33,801 nucleotides of DNA from assembly GCA_030651035.1 (NCBI GenBank), contig JAUSCK010000296.1, forward strand, positions 1-33,801, read 5' to 3'. The position numbers were made by a program, and so were the translations under genes. Origin of the DNA: Elusimicrobiota bacterium (lineage in GTDB: Bacteria > Elusimicrobiota > Elusimicrobia > Elusimicrobiales > UBA9959). The notes below the pieces were generated by a model, which was not told the DNA's origin, made no database searches, and worked only from the letters and a program-made list of their open reading frames with translations. This document shows, piece by piece, positions 14,383-22,570 of the stretch (the stretch's first letter is position 1; each line of letters starts with the position of its first letter).

Positions 14383-15768
14383 ATGCCCATAATAATAGTC
14401 ATTGCAGCCCTTGCCGCCGCGGGTTGGCTGGGCTTCATGGCCGCCGCCGGGGCGCAATACTCCATTGTGTTGGTGCTGGGCTCCGCCATGGTGGCCCTGT
14501 TTGCTTTTTTCTCTCCCAAACTAAGCCTTCTCCTCCTGGTTTTTTCCATGCTGCTGTCTCCGGAAATAAATCTCGCGGGGCTGGCGGGCAGCGGCCGGAA
14601 CATTGTGCTGCGCTACGACGACATTCTGCTGATGATCATCTTCCTTTCCTGGCTGGCCAAGACGGCCATTATCAAGGGCAAGCCGCTGGTTTTCCGTTCC
14701 CCGGTGCAGAACCCGATATTGCTCTATACGGCGGTCTGCGTCCTGTCCACGGCCTTCGGCGTGATGGGAGGAAGGATAAAGTGGGAGATCGCTGTTTTCT
14801 ATCTCTTGAAATACGTCGAATATTTCCTCCTGTATTTCATGGCTTTCAATCTCATCGAGAGCAAGGAAGAGGTTCGCCGGTATCTGAAGGCCGGGGCCAT
14901 AGTCGCCGCGCTGGTGACGGTTTACGCGGTCTGGTATTATTTCAGCGCCGGCCCGGGCGCCAGGGCTTCTACCCCGTTCGAGGCCCCGCTGGGAAATCCC
15001 GAAGAATCTGAACCCGCTTCGCTCGGGGGGTATTACCTGATCGTGTTCGGCCTGATCTTCGGGGCCGTTTCTGAAATGCCTTTCAAGACTTTTGTCTGGT
15101 CCTTTGCGGCAATGGGAGCAATGCTGCCGGCTTTCATACTCACGCTTTCGAGGTCCTCCTATATAGGACTGGCATTTTCAGGCGCGGCCGCCATTTTCCT
15201 TTCCAGGCAAAGACGGCTTTTCCTGGTAATCGTTGCCGCGCTCGGGGTGCTTGCTGTATCGCTTTCGCCTTTTCTCTCGGAACGGGCCAGGGGCCGGGTA
15301 CAGGAAACCTACACCGGCAGCCAGGCTGCGACGATTTTTAAGACACCTGTGGGCGAGATCAGGCTGGAAGAATCCGCCGCGCAGCGGGTGCAGTCCTGGA
15401 TGAGGAGCGTTACTTACTGGCTGCCTAAGAACGTGTTGATAGGCAATGGCGTAACCGGTTGCGGCCTCGTGGACGCACAGCTGCCGCTTGTTATAGGCGA
15501 AACGGGGGTTATAGGCACGCTCTTCTGGCTCTGGATGATAGCCGTATGTTTTAAGGTTTCCTGGCGGCTTTACCGCGCCAGCGCGGACCCCTTCGTGCGC
15601 TCCATCTCCCTCGGCTACGTGGTCGGGCTGATCGGCCTGCTCTGGCAATCGGTGGGAGTTAATACTTTCATCATCGTGCGCATCATGGAGCCTTTCTGGT
15701 TCCTTACCGCTATTGTAATGAAGCTGTCCCAACTGGAGGAAAAAAGTGGAAAAACCTCCCCAGCTTGA
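14383..15768 (+). CDS. O-antigen ligase / polymerase family membrane protein
   Basis: The 461-residue protein has about 10-12 hydrophobic segments and one longer periplasmic stretch after LSERARGRVQETY, as in the O-antigen ligase (WaaL) and Wzy polymerase family. The SRSSYIGLAFSGAAAIF segment resembles the conserved Wzy_C region. It would either polymerise repeat units or attach the glycan to its acceptor; sequence alone does not tell these apart, though its place directly after the Wzc-like gene favours polymerase. It starts 6 bases after the upstream stop, with no obvious Shine-Dalgarno site. It overlaps the next gene by 23 bases. Confidence 0.88.
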   Translation: MPIIIVIAALAAAGWLGFMAAAGAQYSIVLVLGSAMVALFAFFSPKLSLLLLVFSMLLSPEINLAGLAGSGRNIVLRYDDILLMIIFLSWLAKTAIIKGKPLVFRSPVQNPILLYTAVCVLSTAFGVMGGRIKWEIAVFYLLKYVEYFLLYFMAFNLIESKEEVRRYLKAGAIVAALVTVYAVWYYFSAGPGARASTPFEAPLGNPEESEPASLGGYYLIVFGLIFGAVSEMPFKTFVWSFAAMGAMLPAFILTLSRSSYIGLAFSGAAAIFLSRQRRLFLVIVAALGVLAVSLSPFLSERARGRVQETYTGSQAATIFKTPVGEIRLEESAAQRVQSWMRSVTYWLPKNVLIGNGVTGCGLVDAQLPLVIGETGVIGTLFWLWMIAVCFKVSWRLYRASADPFVRSISLGYVVGLIGLLWQSVGVNTFIIVRIMEPFWFLTAIVMKLSQLEEKSGKTSPA

Positions 15769-17212
15769 AGGCAGCGGCGGCGACGAGGTCTGGCTGGCGG
15801 GGGCGGTTTTCCTCGCCCTGGCCCTGCGCGCTGTTTTCTTCAGCGCATTGACCGGGTACGACGAATTCGCCTATTCGCGGATAGCCGGGGATATAGCCGA
15901 CGGCACGTTCCGGTTTAAAGACGTCTCTGGCTATTACGGCTTCCGTTACCTGGTAACTTTCCCGGCCGCGCTGTTCCATAAATTATTCGGCCAGAATCCG
16001 TATTCAGCGGCCGCCTGGCCGCTTTTATGCTCGTTAAGCAACACAGTCCTGGCTTACTACCTGGGACGCGAGATCTTCGGCCGCCGGGCCGGCATACTCT
16101 CCGCGTTCTTCCAGGCTTTCCTGCCCATAAGCGTAGTATACGGAACAATGCTTTACCCGGATGAAATACTTGTTTTCTGGACCGGCCTTTCCGCCCTGTT
16201 CTTTCTCAGGGGCTCGAAAATGCCAGGCCGCTGGGGAGGGGCCGGGCTCCTGGCGCTTTCCGGCCTGTTCGCGGGGCTGGGCTGGCATACCAGGCTTAAT
16301 TCCGCCGTGATGCTGCTGGTATATGCCGTCTGGATAGTGCGCCGCGGCCCGCGCCCGGCGCACCTGGCCCTGGCCTGCGGTTTCTTGTCGGCGCTTATCC
16401 CCGACTGGGCGGCAGGCGCGGCGCTGGCCGGTGATCCCTTGTTCAGCCTGCGCTCGCAGCTGGCCAAACTCTCCGCGGATCCCGGCGTCTATCCCGCGGG
16501 ACACTTCGTCTATTTGCGCGGCCTGCTCGGGATCGACCTGTACGGCCTGGCTTTGTTCGGGTTTTATTTTTATTTTTTTATTGCCGCTTGCGCCGTTGCC
16601 GCATTTAAGAAAGAGCTGAGCCGCTTATGGGTGCCTCTCGCCTGGTTCGCGGTATTATTCGCTTATCTTGAATTCGGCCCGGCTTCAATTTCTCCCTACC
16701 AGCCGGTGCATAAGCAGCTGAGGTTCCTTTCAATGGGGTTTTTCCCCCTTATTATCACGACCGCGCATTTTGTCTCAGGGTTAAAGCGGCGTTATCTGAT
16801 CGCGGCCGCCGCGTTCCTGCTTTTGACTTCTGCCGGAGCGTCCTGGAAAATGAGCGCTTACAGGGCCGTTGAAGCCGCGCCGCTGAAGTCGGCGGCCGGG
16901 TATTTGACTGGCCGTTCCCCGTCAGCCATCTACGCGGATGGGAACTGGGGTAATTCGCTCGGCTATTATTTGCGGGAAATACATAAACAGCCGTATTATC
17001 GCGGGGCCGGCGCGGCGGGCGGATTTATAAAACCTCTGGATGAAGCGGCCTCGGCCGCAGCTCTTTCCGGCGCCTGCGCCGTAACTGGTTCGTCGGATGG
17101 GAATAGCCCATGGGACAATTCCGGGCCATCCCCCGCCCTGCTGCGTCTGGGAAATAAGCCCGCTGATATTTTTATTATTAATCCCGGCGCGAAGATATAT
17201 TGCTTTAAGTGA
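15746..17212 (+). CDS. GT-C membrane glycosyltransferase (GT39/ArnT-like)
   Basis: This 488-residue polytopic protein has the GT-C layout: after the first helix a luminal or periplasmic loop carries the acidic pair Asp39-Glu40 (TGYDEFAYSRIA), then many hydrophobic helices and a soluble C-terminal domain of about 100 residues. Such enzymes transfer a sugar from a polyprenyl-phosphate donor on the outer face of the inner membrane. The start is GTG 15746, with GGAGGA at 15736-15741 just upstream and an overlap with the preceding gene. The acceptor and sugar are not evident. A second GT-C protein lies at 24879. Confidence 0.85.
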   Translation: MEKPPQLEGSGGDEVWLAGAVFLALALRAVFFSALTGYDEFAYSRIAGDIADGTFRFKDVSGYYGFRYLVTFPAALFHKLFGQNPYSAAAWPLLCSLSNTVLAYYLGREIFGRRAGILSAFFQAFLPISVVYGTMLYPDEILVFWTGLSALFFLRGSKMPGRWGGAGLLALSGLFAGLGWHTRLNSAVMLLVYAVWIVRRGPRPAHLALACGFLSALIPDWAAGAALAGDPLFSLRSQLAKLSADPGVYPAGHFVYLRGLLGIDLYGLALFGFYFYFFIAACAVAAFKKELSRLWVPLAWFAVLFAYLEFGPASISPYQPVHKQLRFLSMGFFPLIITTAHFVSGLKRRYLIAAAAFLLLTSAGASWKMSAYRAVEAAPLKSAAGYLTGRSPSAIYADGNWGNSLGYYLREIHKQPYYRGAGAAGGFIKPLDEAASAAALSGACAVTGSSDGNSPWDNSGPSPALLRLGNKPADIFIINPGAKIYCFK

Positions 17213-17217
17213 ATGTA

Positions 17218-18255
17218 ATGGACAAACCTTCAAACCAAGACGTCCCGGACTGCCTTTTCTGTGAAAAGCCGGGAGAGCTTCAATACAAGGATGTCGGCGA
17301 CTTCTTTTTCGAGAACGCGGGCGCGTTCTCTTTCCTGCGCTGTCCCTCCTGCGGTCTCACCTGGCTTTCCCCCAGGCCGACACCGGAAGATATGGGGAGA
17401 TTCTACGGGGATTATTATACCCACGCCGCCCCAGAGCAGGATAAAACCACCGCCTCCGGAAAAAGATTTCTCGGGGGGGGCCGGGATCTTATCCGGGACA
17501 GCATACTTTGCGGCTATTATGGTTATAAACATATACATGACACACACCGCCTGTGCGGCATAGGGGGCTTCTTGGGAGGGCTGCCTTTCTTCAGGAACAG
17601 GGCGGCGAACGTGTACAAGGCCCTTGTCCCATTTTACAGGGAAGGCGGGCGGATAGTGGATGTGGGCTGCGGAAGGGGCGATTTCCTCGCCTGGATGAAA
17701 GAACTGGGCTGGGAGACGCTGGGGATAGAGACGGACGCTATGGCAGCGAAAGTAGCCGCCGGGCGGGGGCTAGCGGTGGAAACCCGGCCGCTGGAAAAAG
17801 CCGGTCTTCCCGGTGACTGGGCGGACGAGGTCACCATGAACCATGTCCTGGAACATTTTTATGACCCGGTATCTGCGCTTACAGAATGCCGCAGAATACT
17901 AAAAAAAGGCGGCCGGCTCGCGCTGTACACCCCAAATGCCGCAAGCCTGGGACACCGGGTATTCGGACGGGAATGGAGAGGCCTGGAGCCTCCCCGTCAT
18001 TTGTATATCTTTTCACCACGCGCCATTTTGTCGGCTTTATCAAAGGCGGGATTCACGGACGTGCGGGTAAGAACGTCAACCCGGCTCGCCGGAGCGATAT
18101 ATAATGCCAGCGTCTTGATCTCGAGGGAGGGAAATCTTAAAGGCCGCATCGCCCCGCGCCAGACAGGGGTTTCCGTTTTTAAGATAGTTGAATCATGCCT
18201 GTGCGCCCTGGGATTTCCCAAAGGCGAGGAACTGGAAGTTATCGTATATAAGTAA
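17218..18255 (+). CDS. SAM-dependent methyltransferase with N-terminal zinc ribbon
   Basis: The N-terminus has Cys12-x2-Cys15 and Cys42-x2-Cys45 (RCPSCGLTWL), a zinc-ribbon pattern seen in many sugar-locus methyltransferases. A class I Rossmann methyltransferase follows, with motif I VDVGCGRGDF (Asp148 to Gly154 onward), an acidic residue ending strand 2 (GIETD), and the MNHVLEHFYDP stretch typical of Methyltransf_11/23. It probably methylates a sugar or lipid-linked intermediate. ATG 17218 was preferred to a GTG at 17209 that overlaps the upstream stop; both remain possible. The gene contains a run of eight G (17473-17480), the longest homopolymer of G noticed in the window. Confidence 0.87.
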   Translation: MDKPSNQDVPDCLFCEKPGELQYKDVGDFFFENAGAFSFLRCPSCGLTWLSPRPTPEDMGRFYGDYYTHAAPEQDKTTASGKRFLGGGRDLIRDSILCGYYGYKHIHDTHRLCGIGGFLGGLPFFRNRAANVYKALVPFYREGGRIVDVGCGRGDFLAWMKELGWETLGIETDAMAAKVAAGRGLAVETRPLEKAGLPGDWADEVTMNHVLEHFYDPVSALTECRRILKKGGRLALYTPNAASLGHRVFGREWRGLEPPRHLYIFSPRAILSALSKAGFTDVRVRTSTRLAGAIYNASVLISREGNLKGRIAPRQTGVSVFKIVESCLCALGFPKGEELEVIVYK

Positions 18256-18271
18256 ATGTCTTAAGTGAAAT

Positions 18272-19732
18272 ATGGGCAACTCCTTTAAACTAAAAACTTT
18301 TGAGAATGTCGGCTATAACGCTTTCGGCCGGGTTATTGCCATGGCGTTCCAGTTCGCCGCCAATATCGTCCTGGCCCGGAACCTGGCTTCTTCCGACTAC
18401 GGCATAGCCGGGTTCGCGATGATCTTTGCCGATTTCTTTACGCGCTTCGGGGATATGGGGATACAAGCCGCCGTTATCAAAGAGCGGGAGCTCGACGAAA
18501 AAGGGCTTTATACCGGGTTTGTCATCAAAGCCGCGCTCGGGATCGCCGTTTTCGCGGCAGCCCTGGTCTTTTCTCCGTCGGCGGGAAAGTTGTTCGGCAA
18601 CCCCGCAGTAGTGAACGTGGTTAAATTCCTGGCGCTGAACTTCGTGATAAACAGCTTTGTTTTCCTGCCCAGCGTCCTTTTAACCAGGGAGCTTGATTAC
18701 AGGAAGCTGCTGCTCCCCCAGACCGCTTCTGTAGTGGCTAACTCCGTTATTTCCATACTCCTGGCCCGCGCGGGATACGGCTATTGGAGCATTATCCTCG
18801 CCAATGTGGCGTCTACGGCCATTTTCGCGGTCATAATTAATATTGTAAGGCCTGTAAAAATGCGCTTCCTTTACGACAGGGAGCGGGCGGACGGTTTCAT
18901 CAATTTCGGGGGGAATATTTTTGTTTCCGGACTGATAGTCTTCCTGATATTTAACGTGGATAATTTCGCGATAGGAGTGTTAAAAGGGGCCGACGCGCTG
19001 GGGCATTATTCAGTGGCTTTCAACTGGGGGACCATGATCGGCGGTATGGTCGGCCTGGTTATACTGAGCGTGCTTTTCCCGACTTTTTCCAGGTTCCAGG
19101 AGGACAGGTTGCGCCTGAAGAATGCCTATTTGCGCGTGCTGGAATATGTGGGTTTTTTCGGCATACTGTGCAATTCCGGACTGTTCATGGTATCTAAAGA
19201 GTTCCTGTTCCTGGTGCTGGGCCGCGATACGGGGAAATGGCTGCCCGCGCTGACTTCGCTCAGGATACTTTGTTTCTACGGGATGATCCGGCTCCTCTTT
19301 GAACCGGTGGGAAGCGTGATACTGGCGATGGGTAAGTCGGGAGCGCTGCTCAGGGTGCAGGTGATAGTGGCGGCGGTGGAGCTTCTCCTTCTTTATCCGG
19401 CTTTAAGGTTTTTCGGCATAGAGGGGGTAGCGGCCGCGGTAACGCTGGCATATGCGGTCTCATTCTTCGCGCTGTTCCCGCTGCTTAAGCGGGAATTAAA
19501 GCTCAGCGCGGCGCAATGGGCCGCCCCGGTAGTGCCGGCCATATTCTCAGCCCTTGTCGCCGCCGCGCTGCTGGGCTCCGCCGGGAAATATTTCCCTTTT
19601 TCCCTATACAGCCTCGCGGGAAAGATAATTATTTTTACCGGAGTATACTGCTTAGTGTACGGAGTTGCAACTAAATGGAAGATGGCCGGAGAATTAAAAG
19701 AGATAGCGGCCGAGTTCAGGCGCGGCAGGTAA
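18272..19732 (+). CDS. Wzx-type polysaccharide flippase
   Basis: The 486-residue protein has about 12-14 hydrophobic helices and the layout of the polysaccharide transporter group in the MOP superfamily. Its N-terminal NVGYNAFGRVIAMAFQF, the NIVLARNLASSDYGIAGFAM stretch and the central INFGGNIFVSGLIVFL with NVDNFAIGVLKGADALGHY are typical. It should move the lipid-linked repeat unit across the inner membrane to the polymerase and Wzc-like protein. It is the last + strand gene of this block and converges with a minus-strand gene 19 bases away, with no clear terminator in between. Confidence 0.92.
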   Translation: MGNSFKLKTFENVGYNAFGRVIAMAFQFAANIVLARNLASSDYGIAGFAMIFADFFTRFGDMGIQAAVIKERELDEKGLYTGFVIKAALGIAVFAAALVFSPSAGKLFGNPAVVNVVKFLALNFVINSFVFLPSVLLTRELDYRKLLLPQTASVVANSVISILLARAGYGYWSIILANVASTAIFAVIINIVRPVKMRFLYDRERADGFINFGGNIFVSGLIVFLIFNVDNFAIGVLKGADALGHYSVAFNWGTMIGGMVGLVILSVLFPTFSRFQEDRLRLKNAYLRVLEYVGFFGILCNSGLFMVSKEFLFLVLGRDTGKWLPALTSLRILCFYGMIRLLFEPVGSVILAMGKSGALLRVQVIVAAVELLLLYPALRFFGIEGVAAAVTLAYAVSFFALFPLLKRELKLSAAQWAAPVVPAIFSALVAAALLGSAGKYFPFSLYSLAGKIIIFTGVYCLVYGVATKWKMAGELKEIAAEFRRGR

Positions 19733-19751
19733 TTTGCCGCGTTCGTTTATC

Positions 19752-20477
19752 TCAGAGGACCTGACCCTTTTGCGAGCCGATCTTTCCCGCCCTTACCAGG
19801 TAGAAAACAATTATAAAAATAAGGTCGAAGCCTGAAATCAACAGGCTGGCGGCTATAAACTGTTTCCCGAAACCGGCCAGGATAAGGATCGGGAGCAGGA
19901 AAACATGGGCCTGCGGGTCGGTCAGGTTATAATAGAGCTTATAGTACCAGGAGCCGGTGTAGGGGACATAGCCAGACGTCTGCTTTGATTTCTCCCATAA
20001 GCCGCCCAGCGTCTGCCAGAAATTATTGCGGATGCTGATTATCAGCAGCTTGCAGACCGTGACCAGCGCCCCCAGAACCGGCCATTCGCCGCCGAGGCCC
20101 GCCGCCAGCGGGATGTAGCAGATAAGGTAAAAATTCCCCACCAGTTCGCCCCAGTATTGCCCCGCCGGAGAGCCCGTTTCAGGGAAGGCCCGCGCCATGT
20201 CCCCGTCCACGCAGTCGAACACAGTGTACAGCACCAGGCAGAACGCGCCAAGGGCCATCAGCCCCGGCCGCCCGCAGGCCAGCAGCGGCACCGAGGCGAA
20301 CCCCAGCGCGGCGGTGAGAACTGTTACGTGGTTGGCCGTAGCCCCGGCTTTAAGCAGCAGCCAACTTATAGGGAAGGAGACCGGCCTGGCGATATAATAG
20401 ATCCAGGGGTAGGTGCCGTCCCAGGCCTTTTTTACGGGCGGATAACTTAAGAGAAGTTTCTTCCAGAGTTCGTCCAT
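19752..20477 (-). CDS. CDP-alcohol phosphotransferase family protein with degenerate motif
   Basis: This 241-residue membrane protein has about six hydrophobic segments, and a TANHVT stretch precedes the active-site region, as in CDP-alcohol phosphotransferases. These enzymes move a phospho-alcohol from a CDP donor to an acceptor in the membrane. The family motif is D-x2-D-G-x2-A-R-x8-G-x3-D-x3-D. Here the first half is intact (Asp88, Asp91-Gly92, Ala95-Arg96), but Gly106 comes one residue late and the last two Asp are Gly110 and Gly114. Either this is a divergent subfamily or it is catalytically altered. It follows the GT2 gene by 9 bases on the same strand, so the two form an operon. Confidence 0.82.
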   Translation of the reverse strand: MDELWKKLLLSYPPVKKAWDGTYPWIYYIARPVSFPISWLLLKAGATANHVTVLTAALGFASVPLLACGRPGLMALGAFCLVLYTVFDCVDGDMARAFPETGSPAGQYWGELVGNFYLICYIPLAAGLGGEWPVLGALVTVCKLLIISIRNNFWQTLGGLWEKSKQTSGYVPYTGSWYYKLYYNLTDPQAHVFLLPILILAGFGKQFIAASLLISGFDLIFIIVFYLVRAGKIGSQKGQVL

Positions 20478-20486
20478 AGCGGGTCC

Positions 20487-21440
20487 TTATTTTTCAGGCG
20501 AAAGAGGGATCCTGAAAAGTTCGTTCAAATACCAGCTCGTTTCCGCTTCCAGGCGCGCCGTCTCGTTCTCGTCGCGCCGCGGGTTAAAAAGTTTTCTGTA
20601 CGCCAGCGCGGCGGCGTCACCGGCGAGGGCCGAGGCGTACATAAGCTTTACCAGGAAAAGGGCCTTATGCCTTTTAAGCATCCTGTCGTGGGCGGCCAGG
20701 GTCACAAGGGACGCGCGGACTATGTCCCATTTCTGTTTCGAACTCTGCCCGCCCAGGTGTATGGCCGCCGCGCCCGGGTAAAACCAGATCTCGCGCCCTT
20801 TTTCGATCATTGTCCAGCACCAGTCGTGCACCTCGCCGTAAAAAAAGAAATCCTCGCACAGCAGCCCGGCCTCGTCCATAGCCGCTTTCGGCACCATAAT
20901 GCAGGCGCCGGTCAGCCTCCCGGCCTTTAACGCGGTTTTATGGTCAAAGAAGGACCCGAGCAGCAGGCCGGCTTTCAGCCTGCCGGGCAGCAGCGCGGAT
21001 AATTTCGAGGCTCTTGAAAATTCATTCCAGAAGCCCGGGAGCGGGTACGTGGACGGCCGCACGCGGCGCGCCGCGTCAAGCAGGACGGGGCCGACCATCC
21101 CGGCGCGGGGGTGGCTTTTTAAAAAATCAAGCAGTGATTTTCCGGCGCCCGGCTCCAGCATGGCGTCGCTGTTCAGCAGAAGCGCGAAACTTCCCTTCAT
21201 CAGCTTCAGCGCCTGGTTGTTCGCTTTGGCGAAGCCGAGATTCTCAGCGTTGGCAATAAGGTTTATGCCCGGAAATTCCTTCTCTACCATTTCCCTGCTT
21301 CCGTCCGAAGATGCGTTGTCCACCACCCAGGTTTCATAGGGTGCGCCGCCCATGCCGGCGGCCAGGGAAAGGAGGCATTGCCGGAGCAGGTCCTTTGTGT
21401 TGTAACTTATTATTATTATTGAAACTTCGTCCTGTCCCAT
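20487..21440 (-). CDS. GT2 family glycosyltransferase (WbbL/rhamnosyltransferase-like)
   Basis: This cytoplasmic GT-A enzyme has 317 residues. Its N-terminus SIIIISYNTKDLLRQCLLSL, the VVDNASSDGS motif (Asp41) and the metal-binding NSDA (Asp92, where most relatives have NPDA) are typical of the rhamnosyltransferase-like GT2 group. ENLGFAKANNQAL lies between them. A later FFFYGEVHDWCWTMIEKG segment matches the conserved acceptor-site region with the E/D-D-x-D/W-type pattern. It would add one sugar to the growing lipid-linked unit. It is the first gene of a two-gene minus-strand unit and is divergent from the methyltransferase at 21782. Confidence 0.92.
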   Translation of the reverse strand: MGQDEVSIIIISYNTKDLLRQCLLSLAAGMGGAPYETWVVDNASSDGSREMVEKEFPGINLIANAENLGFAKANNQALKLMKGSFALLLNSDAMLEPGAGKSLLDFLKSHPRAGMVGPVLLDAARRVRPSTYPLPGFWNEFSRASKLSALLPGRLKAGLLLGSFFDHKTALKAGRLTGACIMVPKAAMDEAGLLCEDFFFYGEVHDWCWTMIEKGREIWFYPGAAAIHLGGQSSKQKWDIVRASLVTLAAHDRMLKRHKALFLVKLMYASALAGDAAALAYRKLFNPRRDENETARLEAETSWYLNELFRIPLSPEK

Positions 21441-21781
21441 TATTATTTGAAAACATTATGGGGCTTCAGCTTCAGCCCGGACCTGGTTACTGCCGAAGCC
21501 AGCCGTTTCCTGGCGTCACTTAATTCAGCTGGCATTTACGAATTGTAGCAAAATCGTTCTTTCTATTACCTGAACTATAGAGAACGAAGTCTCTCGGGTT
21601 ATGGCCGGGGGGCATTGCCGACGTAATGATCTGCCTGGAGGCTTGAGGATCCTGAGAAGCAGCCTGTTGAGGCTGCTGGTAGTTTAGTAATATCATATGT
21701 GGACCGGATTTTAATGTAAGGAGTTCGCAGTAAAAGCGCATTATGCCAGCTATCACGTAATGCTCTGTTCCGGGCAAAAAT
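21441..21781. other. A+T-richer intergenic region, divergent promoters likely
   Basis: This 341-base gap has no convincing gene in any frame. It is clearly poorer in G+C than the flanks. It contains a hairpin (AGCAGCC-TGTTGA-GGCTGCT, 21658-21677) without a T-run, and TTGAGG (21667-21672) with TATCAT 18 bases later (21691-21696) as a possible + strand promoter. A tiny frame of five codons starts at ATG 21743. The rest is featureless; a decayed gene is possible but not shown. Confidence 0.4.
21667..21696 (+). promoter_or_regulatory. Candidate promoter for the methyltransferase at 21782
   Basis: TTGAGG (4 of 6 to the -35 consensus) and TATCAT (5 of 6 to the -10 consensus) are 18 bases apart. 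The -35 lies in the loop and right arm of a small hairpin. The leader would be about 80 bases long. Confidence 0.3.
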
Positions 21782-22567
21782 ATGGCCTTAAAAAACACTT
21801 CAGAATTATGGGACAGCGGCTGGAGCAACAGAAAAGTGTCCGCGGAGGAAGACGCGTATAATCTGCTGAAAGAAGAAAGATCTGTCAGGTTTCAGCGTAT
21901 CGAGAAAATAATCGCTGAAAGGTTTAAAAGTCTTAGCGGGTTGAAAGCGATAGAGATCGGCGCCGGCGCCGGGACAAATGCGGCGCTCCTGGCGAAAAGA
22001 GGCCTGGACATCACTATCCTGGATTATTCCGAGAGCGCGCTTTCGCGCTCCAGGGAAATGTTCGCAAGAAATGCCCTTAAAGCCGAATTCGTTCATGAAG
22101 ACGCGTTAAACCTCAGCGCCGGCCTGCTGGGGAAATTCGATGTCTCGATGAGTTTCGGGCTGAGCGAACATTTTACAGGCGAGCGGCGATTGCAGATAAA
22201 TAAAAGCCATTTCGACCTGCTGAAAAAAGGCGGCGTCGCCTTTATTTCCGTCCCGAATAGTTTGAACCTCCCTTATCGTATTCATAAGTTCGCGTCCGAG
22301 GCTTTAGGCTGGTGGACGGTCGGAGAGGAATATCCGTTCACACGGGGGGAACTTAAGGATATTTGCCGTAAAATAGGCGTGGAGAAATACTTGTTCCTGG
22401 GGGATTCCCTCTGGTCCTCCTTGTATTTTATCAGCCCCGCAAGGCTGATGAGAAAAATATTCAAAACCGGCCAAAATTTCAGTTGTGACGCGATCAGGAC
22501 AGAAAAGGGAACTTCGATGGATGAGTATCTCAGTTACGCCCTGGTCCTGTGCGCTTTTAAGGATTAA
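21782..22567 (+). CDS. class I SAM-dependent methyltransferase
   Basis: The 261-residue protein has motif I AIEIGAGAGTNAALLA, an acidic end of strand 2 (ITILDYSESAL), and FDVSMSFGLSEHF at the position of motif II, with LLKKGGVAFISVPN after it. This is a typical Methyltransf_11/25-type fold. The substrate is unknown; a sugar or lipid-linked glycan is likely from context. The gene uses more AAA, ATA and TTA-type codons than its neighbours and follows an A+T-rich gap, which suggests a different origin. No good Shine-Dalgarno site precedes the ATG. The next gene starts 3 bases after the stop. Confidence 0.87.
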   Translation: MALKNTSELWDSGWSNRKVSAEEDAYNLLKEERSVRFQRIEKIIAERFKSLSGLKAIEIGAGAGTNAALLAKRGLDITILDYSESALSRSREMFARNALKAEFVHEDALNLSAGLLGKFDVSMSFGLSEHFTGERRLQINKSHFDLLKKGGVAFISVPNSLNLPYRIHKFASEALGWWTVGEEYPFTRGELKDICRKIGVEKYLFLGDSLWSSLYFISPARLMRKIFKTGQNFSCDAIRTEKGTSMDEYLSYALVLCAFKD

Positions 22568-22570
22568 TTC

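Noticed and set aside
21743-21760. Five-codon frame before the methyltransferase, as a leader peptide
   Set aside because: It has no close ribosome site and no run of a single amino acid or attenuator structure following it.
21520-21828. 102-codon minus-strand frame in the intergenic gap before the methyltransferase
   Set aside because: No motif, no ribosome site and overlap with the start of the + strand gene. Chance frame in an A+T-rich gap is more likely.
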